From an uncultured Acetatifactor sp. (lineage in GTDB: Bacteria; Bacillota; Clostridia; Lachnospirales; Lachnospiraceae), in NCBI GenBank assembly GCA_934402375.1, contig CAKRUB010000048.1:1-15879 (forward strand): a DNA stretch of 15,879 nucleotides. The letters are read 5' to 3'. Positions 15,873 to 15,879 of this stretch are shown here, piece after piece. The first letter of the stretch is position 1. The number at the start of each line of letters is the position of its first letter. The position numbers were made by a program, and so were the translations under genes. The notes below the pieces were generated by a model. The model saw only the letters and a list, made by a program, of their open reading frames with translations. It was not told the DNA's origin and did not search any database.

Positions 15873-15879
15873 CGTTTCA

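Noticed and set aside
1..15879. CRISPR array, tRNA or rRNA genes, insertion sequence ends
   Set aside because: No spaced direct repeats, no tRNA or rRNA-like stretches and no transposase with flanking inverted repeats were seen on reading both strands.

Overview
The window looks like a piece of an integrative and conjugative or mobilizable element from a gut-type Firmicute, most likely a Lachnospiraceae or other Clostridia relative. The evidence is moderate base composition, strong AGGAGG-type ribosome binding sites, and a cargo of very large 'polyvalent' transfer-associated proteins next to a MobC/relaxase pair. No integrase, type IV secretion gene or element end is visible, so the element type and its borders cannot be fixed from this window.

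Layout. Positions 1-105 hold two back-to-back short hairpins and no assignable gene. An AT-rich orphan gene (about 115-558) is followed by a rho-independent terminator (611-649). A plus-strand operon then runs from 690 to 13202. It holds a 2735-residue ArdC-like/N6-methylase/SNF2-helicase protein, a 280-residue DUF6674-like coiled-coil protein, and a 1117-residue ArdC/zinc-peptidase/nucleotidyltransferase polyvalent protein. It ends at a perfect 13-bp bidirectional terminator (13221-13268). On the minus strand lie, in transcription order, mobC, a relaxase overlapping it by 52 nt, and an autonomous toxin-antitoxin-like pair (60-residue protein plus GNAT acetyltransferase). That pair has its own promoter buried in a 34-bp near-perfect palindrome.

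The most notable points are these. (1) A complete tnpV-family gene with its own ribosome binding site is nested in the +1 frame of the giant helicase gene (1564-1917), exactly where the host protein is low-complexity linker. (2) All three plus-strand operon proteins end in the same short motif, R-[IV]-S-V-K-E-K-L, which suggests a common partner or a shared transfer signal. (3) Both giant proteins carry a match to the beta-sliding-clamp binding pentapeptide (QLSLF and QMDLF). (4) The ArdC polyvalent protein contains a near-ideal internal ribosome binding site and in-frame ATG at a domain boundary. (5) A strong attenuator-like hairpin separates the second and third operon genes.

Working model (inference): MobC and the relaxase nick and lead the DNA. 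The two giant proteins and the DUF6674-like protein act together on or with the entering DNA, probably as anti-restriction or establishment factors in the spirit of ArdC and phage P1 DarB, possibly docked to the host clamp. The GNAT pair stabilises the element.
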